Of a DNA stretch of 64,000 nucleotides, positions 1 to 11,200 are shown piece by piece. The translations under genes and the position numbers were made by a program. The stretch's first letter is position 1. Each line of letters starts with the position of its first letter. The DNA is from Liolophura sinensis. Its lineage: Eukaryota; Mollusca; Polyplacophora; Chitonida; Chitonidae. The stretch is from contig NC_088295.1 of assembly GCF_032854445.1 (NCBI RefSeq), positions 13,999,385-14,063,384 on the forward strand, read 5' to 3'. Below the pieces are notes generated by a model. It had not been told where the DNA came from. It saw nothing but the letters and a program-made list of their open reading frames with translations, and searched no databases.

Positions 1-280
1 ACTGCATTGTTAATATAGTAGAAATACAGTATCACCTTACAAGCAATTGGGCGTTGCTGCACGAGTCTCTAACCTGCGAATGTACATTTCATGTCAAACA
101 CCGCAAAGAAAAACATATTGTACTAAAATAGTATGTTTGCTGTGACTTGTTAACATTGTGACTGAATGTTCTTGCAATCACCTCTTGACAAAAACATGGC
201 CAAAAACACAAACATTTTCTCTACATTAGTTTAAGGATTGTCTCTGTGTGGCCAGGTGTCATTCGCTACACTCAAGGAGA

Positions 281-400
281 AGCGTACCGGGATTAACCCC
301 GCATCGTGTGAGTGAGGTTTGTAATAGCCCTCCAGTTCACCCAGGTATGCTTCCCATTGTCAAAATGGTGGACAATTGCTGATTAAACCACTAACACTCT
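281..400 (-). pseudogene. Relic first exon of a third ependymin-related gene
   Basis: Read on the minus strand, 374 down to about 310 encodes C-P-P-F-stop-Q-W-E-A-Y-L-G-E-L-E-G-Y-Y. This matches the CCFPAQWEAFAGILEGYY block in exon 1 of the intact gene just upstream. An in-frame TGA replaces the Pro/Ala before QWE, the second cysteine of the CC pair is lost, and no signal peptide can be read ahead of it. No matching exon 2 was seen between position 1 and 281, though it could lie outside the window. The similarity is seen directly. That it is a dead duplicate rather than a divergent exon is inferred from the stop codon. Confidence 0.72.
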
Positions 401-840
401 GTGACCTAGGGTACGACCACTCAAATGGTATTCATTCAGCTGACATCGCAAATTCATCCTAAAATAGCGTCACTATCGTCGAAGCTAATGGGTCTTTGAC
501 CATCGTAAGTTCAAATCCAGTTGTCGCTGGATCGGCTACGGCTTTAAGTCTGGAGGTTTGTCAGGTTTTTCTGTTTTGGCTGTGTTCGGTTTCACACATT
601 CATAAACCTGTCCCACTTCATGAAAGCCAAACAGTCATTGTAAACCAGAAACATACAAAATACACAGAGCAATACAGGATACTGGTCATGTCCTGCTATT
701 CCAAACGATATATACTGAACTACTGGGTACTGAAGTACCCAGTTCTGCGAAAACTAATAGTCAAATTCTATCTGCTAAGAATGACACAAAACACAGAAAT
801 GAAGACAAGGACTTTGAGATTAATGTTGTATTTTCATAAC

Positions 841-846
841 TTTATT
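841..846 (-). terminator. Poly(A) signal AATAAA of first ependymin-related gene
   Basis: The plus strand reads TTTATT here, giving AATAAA on the minus strand about 65 bases past the TAA stop at 910-912. Spacing and orientation fit a short 3' UTR. Confidence 0.5.
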
Positions 847-909
847 AACAGGCTGTAACACACAACTAGTTTTATCGCCCACCAAAGAAAGAAACTTCAG
901 TACGCATGC

Positions 910-3792
910 TTAGTCCAAACCCCTCTTCTTCCTTCCGATGACTGAGCCCAGAGAGCCGCCTGGTTGCTGTGAGAAAAAAAGTCATTCAGCATCAGCGACT
1001 GAAGAAGCTTCATATAAAGGAGAAGACAATTTCAGACAATATTAGGCCCATGTGGGATGTGGCATCATATGCATTAGGAGGAATTGTTTATGGCTTTGTT
1101 AAATTTAGGGTGATAAACTCTAATTAATATGTTTATACATGTGTGTATTTAATATACCACAAAAGTTAAGCCCAATCTGAACGCCCCTGACATGCAGTGT
1201 GGTCCGATAAAATACTTACAGCTTCTTCGTTAGAGTGATAGCAGTCTTTCGGGGGCTCGAAAACCCTGGGGTCCTTTATTCCAACAGTTAACCCAGTATA
1301 GGTGATGCCCACAAAGCCTTTAACTTGAGAAAGGTCAAGATATTTGAGAAATGTCATATTTGTTTTAAACTAAGTACAGCTAAGTGAGTTCAAGTCCATC
1401 TCATGCTGGCTTCCTCTCCTGTTGTGATTTGGAAGGCCTACCAATAACCTGCAGACGGTTGTGACCCCCCTCCCCCCCCTTCTCCCACTATATAATGCTG
1501 ACTACCGTCGTATAAGACTAATCAGATAAAATCAATCAAATAAAACTCTTTACAAAAGCATTTTTGCATCTTAAATTGCTTTACCGCTCCCGTACGTCTT
1601 ATGCGTGTCGAGAGGACATGAAATTTTCAATTTTTGTCCGGGAAAAGGTTATAGCTTCAACAGTTCAGATTTATATATGTGTTGATCAGGGAGTCACCCT
1701 AGCTTGGAATATTCTGATGCTGCAATTTTGGAAAACAGATATGTATTAAATATAAAATCGAGAGGCCACAATCTTTAACCAAGCCACCATTGTAGAGGTT
1801 TATAATCAGTTATATAATTGAAGGCGTCTGTTTTTGGAGTGTGACGTTCTCAGCTACACAAAGTGTGATGTATCACTTACTTCCGGGAGCAATACCACCA
1901 ATCACGGTTTCACTGACAGGAATACAGTCACGTTGAGTGAACGTCATAAACACAGGTAAGTTATTGTATAAAAACTGGAAGCTGTTAAACACTAGTTTGT
2001 TGTTACCAGCTCCGAAATAGGACGGTCCGGTGGAATTGGCATTATCTGAAAAACATACGTATATATGAACGGTATAATACGACTTAAACATCGTAGATTT
2101 ATTCGTCGGTGTATTTGCACGAGAATTTACGCGTTGGTCCAGCACTGTGATTTTAATAACGGCAATTATATCTACTGAACCTACCTGTAGATGAGTGATC
2201 TGAATATATAAGAGAATTTTCTAATGAGTAGCATTCGTACAATAAAAGCTCCATAATTGATGAATACACGTGATGATTTGCGAAGTGACTTGCAATAGTG
2301 GATGCACACTGATGGACATGTTAGGCCTACATCCATACGCAATGAGCAATTCCAGTCACTTTAAATCCTCGCTTAAGTTTGTACATTGTTTCAGACGGAA
2401 ATGTAGTAATTAGTGATTGGAGACTGCTTTTCTTATTTATCGATTACAAATGCGACTCATATTTTGTCGTGTTGCAAACTTAGGGCTGTACTTGACAGTG
2501 ACCATAACATGGTGGCCACAAAGATATATGCTATTCTTTGTACTTTTGTGGGATTAAAATATTTTGTGAATTTCTCAGTTGGAAAACCGATAATTCTTTG
2601 CCTCCTTGCCCACCCTTTTATTATATGTTTGGTGTCGAGTGTTAAGAGTTCTCTAATATGAAACCGTTATTTTAATGCTGAACAAAATGAAATAGGAGCA
2701 CACATACCTGGAACACAGTTTTTGGGAATGTCACCCTTGTAAATTTTGGACGTGCAGTTATTGCCGAATATATCGTAACGCCTTCCCTGTAATATTCACA
2801 TACGGTTAAACAGCTTAAACATAGCAAGTTTTCAAATAATAAGTCACAAAACTTATCTCAAAAATATTATCTCTAAAGAATAATGTTTTGGTATTGTCCT
2901 AAGAAAAGCTGTTATTGATTAGGCAGTGCTAGTGTGTCATTGTTCGGAAAATTACCTCTACAAATAAGCGCACAAGACGAAGTGACAGAGATAGAAACCC
3001 AATTTGATTGGTCAGATGATAGATGCACATGTCACTGATCACGTGCTCTTAATTGTCAACGGTAAAACACAAACCTTTAAATATAAATATAGGTTTTCAT
3101 TCACTTATTCCTGAGAGTATTTTAAAAGGTGGGGTCTAATTGAAAACTGTTCGCATGATTCACAAATAGTTTTCTGCCGATCAAAAGATCACACAATCGA
3201 CAGTAGCTAAATGTTTTTTCCACCCGAACCCTTCAGTATTTTGTCCGGAAGAGCGTGAGTACATGGTTTATATGAAGCAATCCTCGTATGTATGATTTTC
3301 TTACTTTTTTGAAATCTATAATAACTACTCCTCGGATGGGAGTGTCATTATCCGTCACCAGAGACAGGTTACTCATCAGCCTTTTGTTGACATAATCGTA
3401 AGACACCCAGTCGTATCCCTGAAATTGGAAAGCAAACGTTGTGGTTAACTCAGCTTAAAATCAGCACACCCCGATCGAAAACGCTGAGATGATTGAAATA
3501 GTGTAATCCTTAAATAATACATCACATGCATACATTTAGTATGTGAGATAAATTATGTGTGAAAACAAATCTGTGACATTGTATACAAGGCAAAAGTTAA
3601 AACGTTGACGCTCTAGTCGTAAAACACCTAGCTATATGTGTATCATACCTCAACTTCTCCCGGGGTGTCGGTGGATGGCAGATAATATCCTTCTAGTATT
3701 CCAGCGAAGGCTTCCCATTGGGCGGGGAAGCAGCAGGGAGCCTGGGCGGTGACCCCAGCCAACACCGTGGCTAGAAGCAGTAGTACACGCAT
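910..3792 (-). CDS. Ependymin-related secreted protein, gene 1 (six exons)
   Basis: The exons are 3792-3649, 3418-3305, 2786-2708, 2045-1881, 1317-1220 and 966-910, all with GT-AG borders and phases 0,0,1,1,0. They give 218 residues, close to the family's usual length of about 200-220. Residues 1-18 are a signal peptide (MRVLLLLATVLAGVTAQA). A Cys pair follows at 20-21, with further cysteines at 97, 110, 153 and 193. The CCFPAQWE block, the YDYVNKR motif of exon 2 and the DCIPVSE motif of exon 4 are typical of ependymin/EPDR1-like proteins. N-glycosylation sequons lie at N65, N96 and N116. The Met at 3792 was chosen over the one 39 bases upstream because it starts the signal peptide directly and a TATA-like box at 3831-3840 puts transcription start between them. 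Ependymin-related proteins are extracellular, hydrophobic-ligand-binding glycoproteins. The exact role here is unknown. Confidence 0.93.
1384..1546 (+). mobile_element. SINE family A, diverged copy in intron 4 of gene 1
   Basis: The copy starts near the B-box-like GTGAGTTCAAGTCC and runs through the family body (TGCTGGCTTCCTCTCC, then ACCGTCGTATAAG) to the AATCAAATAAA tail. It contains a C-rich expansion. It lies between exons 4 and 5 of the first ependymin-related gene, in the opposite orientation to the gene. Confidence 0.7.
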
Positions 3793-3830
3793 TTTCTGTC
3801 CACACCACTGCCCTCGTGTTCTAAACCACA

Positions 3831-3840
3831 CTTTATTTAG
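3831..3840 (-). promoter_or_regulatory. TATA-like box of ependymin-related gene 1
   Basis: The minus strand reads CTAAATAAAG, about 40 bases ahead of the chosen start codon at 3792. It would place transcription start near 3805 and makes the upstream in-frame ATG at 3831 unlikely to be used. This is a motif match only. Confidence 0.4.
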
Positions 3841-5257
3841 ATGAGAATTCTGTGACCAGCATGACCAGTGCTAAGTTTGACGGGCACCTGCTCAGTTCAC
3901 ATTTAACCATTTACACGATGTTATCAGAACCATCCCTTGATCTTAAACTTATCTCTGACATTTTCGGCAGGGCAAGTATTCAACGTTAAACGCTATGAAC
4001 CTAAGTGTTGTTAAAACAGATTAATGTTCCCATATAGATCACATACAGACCTTAACCAATCACATTGCTGTATCATAATTTGTAATGTATTAAATTCGAT
4101 GAATTAGGACAAGAACTCAAAATATATGAATTACCTATTCCAACTGCAGGGAAATTCCATAAACACTTCTAACGTTATCATGCATACACCAACTGGTATA
4201 CACAAGTGTGTGTACGAAGTATAATTATGAGAGGAATGTATCTGATGCTAGGATTCGCACGGGAGATGTGAAGGCATGTGAAAGGACGTTCGAGGGGATT
4301 TCCAGTCGCAACTGTATAAAAGGCTGCAACTATATGCTCCGTTGAAATCTTTCGGGATCTGAAATCTATCTAATACGTTGGCGGACGAGTAAATAAATCA
4401 GGTGATTTATTGCTTGTTTTAGAAATACCGCTCAAAACTTTGACTGTGACTCTGTACAATGACTTATTGATTTCAAGTCGAATAATAAGATGAGCAATTT
4501 TGTATGTTTGAATTATGCTTGAATATACAATGCATGAATATGAATTTTATCTCCACGGTGAAAATGAATGTGATGTCATTCTCCTTAATGATATTTTATA
4601 ATCCATAAAGACAAACACATGATTCTTACATTATATTTATGTTGGTGAAAAAGAAAAGAAAATTTGAGAAATGAAATTTAGATACAGTATTTATCGATAT
4701 TTTGTGTGACGATTAATTTGATTATGAGTGGTGCTCTTCTTTAAGGTGTAGTTGTAGTATTTCATTATCGCTGGAAACCTTACTCAAGGGAGGTAACCAA
4801 TCCCAGATGACCGGATACGGTGAACGTATCACCACCTGCCCCAGAGAAAACAGGGTATGAACATGTCAAGTATTTCGTACGCCAAGTCAGTCTCAGCCTC
4901 AGAGAAAATACTCTAAATTAACAAATAATTTGAGACCACATTTTTAAAATAGTTTTCATCACATTAAATTTTTTCTCCTTTACAAGCTCACTGTAACATG
5001 TTCTGGTTTCTCCCCCTCAGCCAAATTCTACAGAGGGAATATTGGTGAACAGTTCTCTTGTCCCTGGTCATGTTGATCACACTCATAGAACAGAGAGACC
5101 GGTGGAGCAAGATGTGTAGCCATTCAGAGAGCACAGAACTTCAAGCCTACAGCTGTTGACTTGAGTGATACGTAAATATAAAAAAGTGAATAAAATACAA
5201 TGGCCAAACCACATTTTAGAAGATACACGTGTAAAACTTTGTGGTTATAGTTGTTTA
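3841..5257. other. Spacer between the two ependymin-related genes
   Basis: About 1.4 kb of A+T-rich sequence without a recognisable exon. It holds AAGGGAGGTAAC at 4786-4797, a motif that recurs reversed near 63.5 kb. The regulatory region of gene 1 and the 3' end of gene 2 must lie here. Confidence 0.6.
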
Positions 5258-5259
5258 TT
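5254..5259 (-). terminator. AATAAA overlapping the stop codon of gene 2
   Basis: The minus strand reads CCATAATAAAC, so the hexamer shares two bases with the TAA stop (5258-5260). If used, the 3' UTR would be only about 10-30 nt. A later signal is also possible. Confidence 0.35.
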
Positions 5260-8200
5260 ATGGTTCATGTTTGGCTTGTCTCCTCATCCTGCCTATGATG
5301 CCGCCTACAGTTCCGGATCCGCCAACCGTCTGAAAAGATACCATAAGACAAGATTTGTATATTAAACATGCAAAGAAATATGTTGTGGAAAGAGCTGCGG
5401 AATACAGCACATATCGATATACTGAAAGACAGGTATCTCTATAAGTATTCGAAAGGCTCTCTGGGTTTGTGGAATTTTGGGCCATGGAATGACTTACAAC
5501 TTGCATTCCACTTACAACGCCATCCATGGTCTATCTTGACTTGCTCCAGCAATATACCCTGATATGAACTTTCTACGTGAAGAATCATCGCATTACGTTA
5601 AACTGTGTAAAACAGGTGCGAGTTATGCATATTTGACTAAAATTCTGGCCTTCGTCGTATAAATAAATACGAACGAAAAACACCAATAAAAAAAAATAAA
5701 TAAAACAGTTGTGAGTAACAATTCATTATATGTCTACTGTGGGGTTATGCTTAATGTCTTAGGAACAATCTTGCATTGATGTGCCAGCGATGTGTACAGT
5801 TTGTGTATACAAGTTATGGTCATATAGGCATTACTAATATTACTAATAATGATGTCACCTACAGGTAGCAAAACAGTGACTTTGGATAGTCCTGTACCCT
5901 CGACTGTGTCAGGGTGGGCCTACATGTATGTACTTACTATAGTCTGGCCGGAATGTTTGCAGTTCTCAGGAGGGTCAAACACCCTTTCGTCGCGAATCCC
6001 TAATGTTAAGCCTGAGTAAGAGACCAGAACCAGCCCGTCCACTGGTGGAAACAAATGTCGCTATTAGCGCAATACACAGATCAAAAATCGACAAGCACTA
6101 AAACTAACACATACACAACTACATTATTGGCTGAAAAAGCTATAGGTTTACAAACTGAATGCTGTGATTATCTGGCTGGGAGAAAGCGAGTTTCACAGAT
6201 TTGGTACAGGAAGTCATGTAGTTTCATAAATATTAAAAGGCTTTGTCACAAAGAAGTGCAGAACAAATAGAATACTGATTACCACACAGTCGATGATGTT
6301 TTACTTTATGAGATTACTTTGTTTCATCTGTACTCCATACCTGAATAAATAAGCCTGAACCCTGCGTGTGGAATAGCACTCCCCAATCGCCTAGTCTCTG
6401 GGTAAATTCTTTCATGATTTCTGTTCGTTCTTAATTTAATCTACACAAGGTCTTTAGATTTTCAAGACGAGTGGTTCACCAGAGATAAATCTTCACATGC
6501 GCCTGTCGTTGCGTACCAGACAACCTACAGACTTAAAACCGCAGTCGCACTCAAGAGAGCTGGTTTTGGAGGGGTGACCTCAGTGGTTAAAGGAAGGTTA
6601 GCCTCCGACTGAACATATGTTATTTATTTGTATTAATAGCAGTATTAATGATGTGAACTGATAAACACAGGAAAGCAAAGATGTGCTAACATACTATCAG
6701 CGCTCAGTTGTCCAGTGACAGCCTCACTCACGGGGACACAACTCGGTCTGGCAAAGTCCATTCTTACGTCCATCCCCTTTATCTTATAATGCCACTGGTC
6801 CACGTACAACCTCTGGTTCCCACCACCGAAGTACGTCAACCCAGCGTAAGTGGCGTCGTCTTAAACACAAAAACGTTTTTTACGTTTATCATAGTACAAG
6901 GGCTATGGGAAACCGGGCAGCTAACACGGTTAGTGCTTTAGTTTAAAAGAAAAGACAAAAATAAGGTATCCTCAGTATAGTGAGGATAGTAACAGATTTA
7001 AAAGGCCATTCATTTTTTTTTACGTGCTTAGTAACACTATAAATCAAATTTTAATCAGGAATTCTTTCGAGGCCATGTTATATCAACCTGAAACACCATG
7101 TTGCGTCACTCGTACCCAATGCCCGTATATGGTTTCAAAGCAAAAAGTTTCGCATGACGTCAGCGGAAACAGTTGCATTCTCGGCACCATTACGATCAAC
7201 GATTTCTGTAGAACTATGTTCTAAAAAATCATAACTTGAATTGTTACAGTTACAGTTGAACCACGTGTAATTGTTACACTTGTGTCACATATAATTGTTA
7301 CAGTTGTGTCACGTGTAATTGTTATAGTTTGTTCACTTGTAATTGTTACAGTTAGTTCACTTGTAATTGCTATACTTTTGCCACCTGTGATTGGTACAGA
7401 TTTGCCACCTGTAATTGTTACAGATTGTCAGCTTGTAATTGTTATAGATTTGCCACCTGTAATTGTTACAGATTGTCAGCTTGTAAGTGTTACAGATTTG
7501 GCACGTGCATAAATGTTACTGTTGCGCCACTTGTTTTTCTTACACTTGTGCCACCTGTAATTGTTACAGTCTTGTAACCTGTAATTCAGAACTCAAGTCT
7601 GTAATCAATGACTGACTTTCAGAAAGGATTATAAGCAAAAACCCTTGGTGGTGTTGCCCTTAGAATCTATGGGGTAGGTACATTTCTGTGACGGATGGAA
7701 TGTTAAAACCCTTTAGTCTCTTGTATCCCTATACACATCTGTTGCTGCTCATTTGTTTAAACCGTACTGGTGTCTTCTAGGTGGGTTATATTAGCAAGAT
7801 CTCTATCTCTCTGCTCTCATTAGCTTGCTGACCTCTTTATAAGATGCCCACAAAACCGCTGTCACCACCTGTGACATAACAGTATGACTTCAACCTACAT
7901 CACAAAATATGTTTAATTCAACTGGTTTGTCAATTTCCTCAATAAATTGCCTTCATTATAATTTTCTTTACACGTAGAGCAATCTCACTGGCGAATAAGG
8001 ATGTGGCGTTCAGGACATATGTTGTCATAGCTGTGCCGTTTCCGCCTAATCTGAGGCAGACAAAGGGTTTACTTTGTACTGACATGAAAAGTTGTATTTA
8101 ACACACCGGTTCTGAGATTTACATATTTGTGTGTTACACTTAAATGGCATCTATGAATTTAAAATGTGTTACCAACAATATTTTATGCTACTTGCTATTA

Positions 8201-11200
8201 CTAAATCTGGGCGCAGCATGTGAATTATAGTGCTATACATGGCCGTTGTGATTAATGATTCAAGGCGTGGCATGTGAATGACTGTGTCGGACATAACTCT
8301 TGCTATTATCCATTCTTGGAGTGACACGTGAATGACTGTGTCGGACATAACTCTTGCTATTATCCATTCTTGGAGTGGCACGTGAATGATTGTGATGGAC
8401 ATAACTCTTGCTATTATCCATTCTTGGAGTGACACGTGAATGATTGTGATGAACATAAATCTTGCTATTATCCATTCTTGGCGTGGCATGTGAAAGATTG
8501 TGTCGGACATAACTCTTGCTATTATCCATTCTTGGAGTGACACGTGAATGATTGTGATGGACAGAACTCTTGCTATTATCCATTCTTGGAGTGGCATGTG
8601 AATGATTGTGATGGACATAACTCTTGCTATTATCCATTCTTGGCTTGGCATGTGAATGATTGTGTCGGACAGAACTCTTGCTATTATCCATTCTTGGAGT
8701 GACATGTGAATGATTGTGATGGACATAAATCTTGCTATTATCCATTCTTGGAGTGGCATGTGAATGATTGTGTCGGACATAACTCTTGCTGTTATCCATT
8801 ATTGGAGTGGCACGTGAATGATTGTGTCGGACAGAACTCTTGCTATTATCCATTCTTGGAGTTGCACGTAAATGATTGTGATGGACATAACTCTTGCTAT
8901 TATCCATTCTTGGCGTGGCACGTGAATGATTGTGATGGACATAAATCTTGTTATTATCCATTCTTGGCGTGGCACGTGAATGATTGTGATGGACATGGTC
9001 CTTTGGATTATGGATTCTGGACGTGACGTGTGTTGGACGTTTATTTTGTTGATAATCATTGGTATATGAATCTCTGATTTGACAACATTTGATCATATTC
9101 ATAATTTAATAATTAGAAAAGACTGGCGTACGTCCAAGAATTATTCATGTCTTTCCAAAAATTGTAGGCAATTTTTCTTCAGGAAAAAAATTACACATTA
9201 ACGTTTATCAGATTGTGCTACTGATTCTGTTAGGCAATTGAGAATTTAATTTTGGTCAGTTTGCAGTCCAAATTGCAATGTTGATACGTCGCCAAAGGCT
9301 TCATTCTGATGAGTGCTTTATCCTCCCAGGATTCCAGAATAACAAGCCTTAGCAAGGGTCCTTTAGTTTGAGCTGTTTTCATGCCGTTGGACCGGAGTGG
9401 TCTCATGATACTACACATCTTATACCGCGTTGGTCTTCTGATACACACACCTTAGACCGGGGTGGTCCCCTGATACACACACCTTAGATCGGGGTGGTCT
9501 CTTGATACAAACACCTTAGACAGAGGTGGCCTCCTGATATACACACCTTAGACCGGAGTGGTCTCTTGATACACACACCTTAGACAGGGGTGGTCTTCTC
9601 ATACATGTATTTTAGACCGGGTGGTCTCTTGATATACACACCTTAGACTGGGGTGGTCTCTTAATACACACTCCTTACACTAGGGTGGTCTCTTGATACA
9701 TACACCTTGGATCAGGGTGGTCTCTTGATACACACACCTTAGACTGGGGAAGTCTCTTGATACACACATCGGACAGAGTCTCCTGAAACACTCACATTAG
9801 ACCGGATTGGTCTCTTGACACACACACATTAGACCAACTGTCTTCTGATATATATAGATGTTAAGAACGGTTTGTTACCTGGAATGCATTCCCAGTCCTT
9901 CCGTTTTTCGTTGCCATCGATATCCGAAACGGAACAGTTCTTGTCACTGATTATGTAGGTCTTTTTCTGTGAATAAATCAAGTGATGAATAAGTCAAAGT
10001 CAGTGCAAATGTTGTTGTGCTGAACACATTGTATGTGTATTAAAATATGTTTAAGTTTAGTCAATGTAATGGCAAATAAGCTATATGTTTTCTGGTAATT
10101 TTATTGCTTCAAAAACTATAAATATGGAAGAATATGTAAATTTGCACAAAATATGAATATATTAAAGTCGTTCAGATTCCTGTTCGTCCCTTTATATGAA
10201 AGTGTGGAATATGTGAATAACATTTATGAACAGAATCCCATTCACAAGAGCTGGCCGTGACCAAAATGAAATAAACAGTGCCATCTGGTCACTTAACAGC
10301 AAACCGAGACCCTGCGTGATACCTAGGTATAGTTACTGTATAATGCCACACTATATTGCCTACTCCAGCCATCCGTGGTAGGCCTATTAACGTAATGAAT
10401 GAATGACCTTGGCGACAATAAGCCTTCCGTTGTGCTCTTGCGGCCTTCGACGACCATTTATCTTCCACCAATATAGTGTGCATTAATGTTCGTCACATGT
10501 GGGAAAGTTCGTCAGTAACGATGGTTCGGTGGTTTACCAGTTTCCAGTTTCCTTCACCCATAAACTGACCACCGTCGTATATCTATTTAGTCATTTATTT
10601 ATTTGATTGGTGTTTTATGCTATTCTGAAGAATAGTTCATTTAACATAATACGACGGAGACAAGCACTATACTGGGAGGAAACCGGGAAGAACTAGAAGG
10701 AAACCCACTACCATCAGCAGGTCACTGAAGACATACGACCGGAGAGGAAATCGGCTTCGTAAAAGTGAAATATTATTAAGTATGGCGTTAAAAGCAACAA
10801 TCAAATAAATAAATAAATAAATAAATAAACCAAAACGTACATGACGATGTGAGCTGGTCACTGTTAGTTCGTCTAACCTACCAACATGAAGTAAAATCTA
10901 GCAGCTTGATGATTTTAGAAAATTACATCCTCGGTTATGAAACAGCACGATTTTGTTCTGTCTGATCATAAATCACAACGTACTGTATACACGCGTCGCC
11001 ATTCTCGTGAACAGATCTAAAGGATGTGCGGTAAACACCCTAAACCTCGGCAATAGGTTTGTCATCCTATATTAGGTGTGGCAAAACCTAAAAGTTTACG
11101 TGATTTTGGATACTTTCAACGTTTTGAAGCCCTTGTTTGTGAAATTGTGAAACTCCTCACCATTATCGGAGGAAAGAAATCACGTTCATCAATATATGAC

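Noticed and set aside
8169-9102. Overlapping open frames of 203 and 280 codons with 18-residue repeats
   Set aside because: They follow from a 54-bp tandem repeat whose period is divisible by three. Several frames on both strands stay open, with no splice sites and location inside an intron.
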